Assembly (NCBI GenBank): GCA_038316435.1
Contig: JBBQAQ010000006.1
Coordinates: 62,001 to 126,000, forward strand
DNA from: JACJXF01 sp038316435
GTDB taxonomy: Bacteria; Bacteroidota; Bacteroidia; Bacteroidales; GCA-2748055
Direction: 5' to 3'
DNA: 64,000 bases
Below the pieces are notes generated by a model. That model saw only the letters and a list, made by a program, of their open reading frames with translations, did no database searches and was not told where the DNA came from. Below, piece by piece: positions 61,403-64,000 of the stretch. The number at the start of each line of letters is the position of its first letter. Position 1 is the first letter of the stretch. The translations under genes and the position numbers were made by a program.

Positions 61403-62917
61403 TTAAGTAATTACATTTAGCAACAAATCCACTTTCCTTAAAAAATCCGTTTTATTAATAGGTTTTAGTAAATAGTCGTCGCAACCGGCTTCAAAGGCTA
61501 ATTCTATTTCTTCCAAAAGGGCACAGGCGGTTTGTGCAATTATTGGCAGTTCGGGGCATCTGCTTTTAATGATCTTTGTTGCTTCATAACCATTAGTATT
61601 TGGCATTTTTAAGTCCATAAGTACAATATCAACAGGTTCATTTAATGACTTATAAATTGCTTCATCACCATCTTTTGCCCATAATACATTGAAACCGACA
61701 GATGAGAGCAAAGCTTTCAAATATATATAATTCATTTCTATATCATCCACTACCAGGCAGGTTTTTGAGTTGTAATTGAAAGAAGTTATCGCCTTGCTTT
61801 CGGATTGTATTATAGAATTCACAGCATTAAGCGGAATCTTAAAACTAAATCTGCTGCCTTCTCCGGGTTTGGAATCTACCCAGATAGAACCTCCGAGCAT
61901 CGTCACATACGATTTTGAAATAGCCAGACCTAATCCGGTACCTCCCGTGTTTTGCGACACGCTATTCTCGGCTTGCCTAAACCGTTCAAAAATTATTTCA
62001 TGTTCCAAAGAAGGAATTCCTATACCCGTATCTTTCACATAAAACTCAATAAAAGTATCGCTTTGTAAACATCCGACCTCTACGTATCCCTCGGAAGTAA
62101 ATCGAATTGCATTGTCGATCAGATTGGAAAGAATTTTATTTAGTTTTGTTATATCGGATATAATATTCAGACTCTTTCGGACAGATTCCATATTTAATTG
62201 CAGAGAAAGATTCTTTTTAGCAGCGGCAGATTTAAAAGGCTTAAGGGTACTATTTAAAAAAACGGAAATATTTATTTGACTATTTTGAAGTGTAACCTGT
62301 TCAGTTTCTATACTCGAAATTTCTATTATGTCATTTATGACATTCAGCAATTGATTGCACGAATGTTCAATTATATCTTTGTACTGTTCCTTTGTTTCTT
62401 GCTCTATACCTGGCTGAATCAGTAACTGTGTAAAACCGACAATCCCGTTCATGGGTGTCCGAATTTCGTGATTTATATTCGATAGAAATGATTTTTTAAG
62501 ACGGCCAGATTCCTCAGCTTTCTCTTTGACATGGATGAGTTCATTCTCAATTATTTTTTTTTCACTGATGTTTTGAACAATGCCGAAAATCTTATTCTCG
62601 AAATTGTCATATTCAGCAATTGAATGAACATCCAATGAGGAATTATTTTTTGGATTGAAAATTCTAAACTCAATTTCATGTTTTCGGTTAAAACTTATCT
62701 GACTTCCTGAAAGTTGATTTATTTGATCGAGAAATTCAAATAACTGCAATTCCTTTATGTCTTCAGGAGTAAATTCAGAACGGTCTATTCCCAACATAGC
62801 CTTCATCCCCTCAGATACCCAAAACGCACTCGAATTTAGATCATATTCCCAAAATCCCATCTTACAAATCGTTTCGGTGCTTTCTAAAAGTTTTCTATAG
62901 TTATTCTGTACTTTCAT
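61403..62917 (-). CDS. hybrid sensor histidine kinase / response regulator with PAS domain
   Basis: A 504-residue cytosolic protein from ATG 62917 (an upstream TTG at 62977 would add 20 residues). Residues about 10-125 are PAS-like (MGFWEYDLNSSAFWVSEGMK to FGIVQNISEKK). The kinase core has FLSNINHEIRTPMNGIVGFT (H150), N-box LSNLIDNAIRFTS, G1 VKDTGIGIP, F-box FERFRQAE and G2 GGTGLGLAISKSYV. The C-terminal receiver (about 385-504) has LVVDDIEMN, the phospho-acceptor in VDIVLMDLKMPNTNG (D435) and YLLKPINK. No output domain is present, so the phosphate is passed to another protein. It lies directly upstream of the CBS-like kinase gene in the same frame. Confidence 0.9.
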   Translation of the reverse strand: MKVQNNYRKLLESTETICKMGFWEYDLNSSAFWVSEGMKAMLGIDRSEFTPEDIKELQLFEFLDQINQLSGSQISFNRKHEIEFRIFNPKNNSSLDVHSIAEYDNFENKIFGIVQNISEKKIIENELIHVKEKAEESGRLKKSFLSNINHEIRTPMNGIVGFTQLLIQPGIEQETKEQYKDIIEHSCNQLLNVINDIIEISSIETEQVTLQNSQINISVFLNSTLKPFKSAAAKKNLSLQLNMESVRKSLNIISDITKLNKILSNLIDNAIRFTSEGYVEVGCLQSDTFIEFYVKDTGIGIPSLEHEIIFERFRQAENSVSQNTGGTGLGLAISKSYVTMLGGSIWVDSKPGEGSRFSFKIPLNAVNSIIQSESKAITSFNYNSKTCLVVDDIEMNYIYLKALLSSVGFNVLWAKDGDEAIYKSLNEPVDIVLMDLKMPNTNGYEATKIIKSRCPELPIIAQTACALLEEIELAFEAGCDDYLLKPINKTDFLRKVDLLLNVIT

Positions 62918-63149
62918 TTTTCCCAATAATAAAATTTCTATATCATTACCCAGGTTTTTTGCCCGGAAGTTTGACAAAAAGGCTTAAGCTATAATCATAT
63001 AATACAAATGCAATTATACTCTTATTAAATGTTGCAAACATTTCCAAATAGTTAAATTTATGTTACAAATCCCATCATTTGGCGACATTTTTTGTGACTC
63101 AGGGATCTCCTTATCACATAACTAAACACTAAGGTTGCGTTGTTTTTAT

Positions 63150-63320
63150 ATGGCAAATTTTAGAAAAATAGGCGAACACGAGACTGTTTTTGATAATAGA
63201 ATTTTGTCGCTAAAGCAGGAGAAAGAGTTTAGCGAATTTCTGAAAAATCGCGGGAAAATTGCAGAAGCAAATAAGAATCTAAAGCTCTTTAATAGGGATT
63301 TACAGACCTGTAATTATTAA
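63150..63320 (+). CDS. small hypothetical protein
   Basis: A 56-residue hydrophilic ORF from ATG 63150: MANFRKIGEHETVFDNRILS, then LKQEKEFSEFLKNRGKIAEA and NKNLKLFNRDLQTCNY. It is Lys- and Glu-rich, mostly helical, and has no signal peptide or known domain. Codon use and composition look like coding sequence, but nothing else supports it. It is divergent from the hybrid kinase gene and the gap between them should hold both promoters. Confidence 0.4.
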   Translation: MANFRKIGEHETVFDNRILSLKQEKEFSEFLKNRGKIAEANKNLKLFNRDLQTCNY

Positions 63321-63632
63321 TAATTTTTTGTACATCTTTTGTTATGGGTCTTTAATCAACATAAAAGTCCAGATCCAACAGTTCTCTGGCGATTCCTATA
63401 ATATTAATTTTTGGTAACTATTCAGTCTGAAGGTTGCTGGGATTTGACTTTATGCATCTTTTAGATTTACAATCTATTTAATATTAATGGATTAAGTTTT
63501 TTGAAATATTTTGTATGTAGTTGATTTTCTTTTCATTTTGCTTTGTGGAATAGCTATAACACAAGGTTTCTCTGAGTCTCGATAGCAATCGGGAACATAA
63601 TAACACAGAGTACCGAGGTGATAATTCTGCTA
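63321..63632. other. intergenic stretch, no gene seen
   Basis: About 310 bp of AT-rich sequence. The only structure noticed is a short palindrome-like core, cgatagcaatcgg (63580-63592), inside a segment beginning with ctctgagtctcg and followed by acacagag. The core resembles the palindrome inserted in the broken tRNA-Ser copy. Confidence 0.45.
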
Positions 63633-64000
63633 TTATTTATCCAGACCGTAAACCGGTAGTGAGTATTTAATAGTTAGTTTTGGTCTCATATACTCTTCAG
63701 GATAATCACTTGATACAAAGTGGAAACCCGGGAAAGAGTCTTCAGGGGATTCTTTAAGAAGCATCCCAAAATTCGGGAAGGGAATATTGTCGGTGTATGG
63801 GTTTTGAACAAAAATACTGGATACATCCACATTAATTACATTAGCGTTTTTTACGAAGGGGTAGATCATTACCTGATTGACTTCCGTAGTTTTTGGCAAG
63901 TTATTCCAGCTAACCTTATATTCATCCCAAGGTTCAATTATCTGTTGCAAAACTGCGCTATACATTGGAGGCATAGTTCCATCGGGATTTGGATAAAGCA
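63633..64000 (-). CDS. DNRLRE-domain surface protein, C-terminal part (runs off right edge)
   Basis: The minus-strand frame is open from its stop at 63633 to the window's right edge (an internal ATG lies at 63974). It reads IEPWDEYKVSWNNLPKTTEV, then NVDVSSIFVQN, then NFGMLLKESPED, FHFVSSDYPEEYMRPKLTIKYS and VYGLDK. This is the C-terminal half of a DNRLRE (CBM96-like) domain, where W-x-E-x-x-V-S-W-N-N-x-P and the SSDY-E-RPKLTIKY ending are conserved. The rest of the gene lies outside the window. Such domains occur in large secreted or surface proteins that bind polysaccharide or stalk material. Confidence 0.82.
   Translation of the reverse strand, partial: LYPNPDGTMPPMYSAVLQQIIEPWDEYKVSWNNLPKTTEVNQVMIYPFVKNANVINVDVSSIFVQNPYTDNIPFPNFGMLLKESPEDSFPGFHFVSSDYPEEYMRPKLTIKYSLPVYGLDK

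Overview
The window is a chromosomal segment of a Bacteroidota bacterium. The evidence is a SusC/SusD polysaccharide utilization locus, type IX secretion and gliding genes (gldJ, PorP/SprF, porU, porV), a secreted protein with a type IX sorting domain, lipoprotein signals of the SC-K-D-D type, AT-rich intergenic DNA, and start sites with little Shine-Dalgarno sequence. The combination fits class Bacteroidia (a Marinilabiliales/Prolixibacteraceae-like environmental lineage is my guess); the species cannot be told from the sequence.

Layout. Positions 1-10,800 are accessory and eroded. They hold a 5'-truncated DUF4143 ATPase, a DUF6629 membrane protein, a HEIAH-motif protein, a YefM/YoeB toxin-antitoxin pair, a degenerate 20-21 bp tandem array, and a large secreted beta-helix protein. 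Next come a scar that joins the 5' end of a susC gene to the 3' end of a sialate O-acetylesterase gene, a secreted protein resembling (alpha/alpha)6-barrel glycosidases, an orphan HigA antitoxin, and a tRNA-Ser(CGA) gene beside a broken partial copy of itself. Positions 10,800-32,250 are housekeeping: folC, a nitroreductase, PIN-PhoH, sixA, ppk1, an inositol-phosphatase family enzyme, a lipid A acyltransferase family protein, a glycosyltransferase, ppa, murF, the gldJ/PorP and porU/porV type IX secretion genes, ispF, a thioredoxin-fold protein and a DUF2141 protein.

Positions 32,540-52,650 form a polysaccharide utilization locus best read as a beta-1,2-glucan (sophoro-oligosaccharide) system. 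It has SusC, SusD, a LamG-like surface lipoprotein, two GH144 (endo-beta-1,2-glucanase family) lipoproteins, a GPH-type MFS symporter with an unusual insertion of about 200 residues, a cytoplasmic GH35 enzyme, a cytoplasmic GH94 phosphorylase of the size of 1,2-beta-oligoglucan phosphorylases, and a divergent membrane-bound beta-propeller/LuxR regulator. The inferred flow is cleavage at the cell surface, SusCD import, further cutting by a second GH144, MFS transport to the cytoplasm, then phosphorolysis by GH94 and cleavage or transglycosylation by GH35. One gene of the locus survives only as a 5' stub.

Positions 52,650-60,210 start with about 700 bp of GC-rich palindromic repeats, followed by a complete trp operon (trpE-G-D-C-F-B-A). 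It is preceded by a leader peptide with three consecutive Trp codons and a strong intrinsic terminator, a textbook ribosome-mediated attenuator. The window closes with two histidine kinases that share a reading frame and are separated by one stop codon, a small hypothetical ORF, and the C-terminal end of a DNRLRE-domain surface protein that runs off the right edge.
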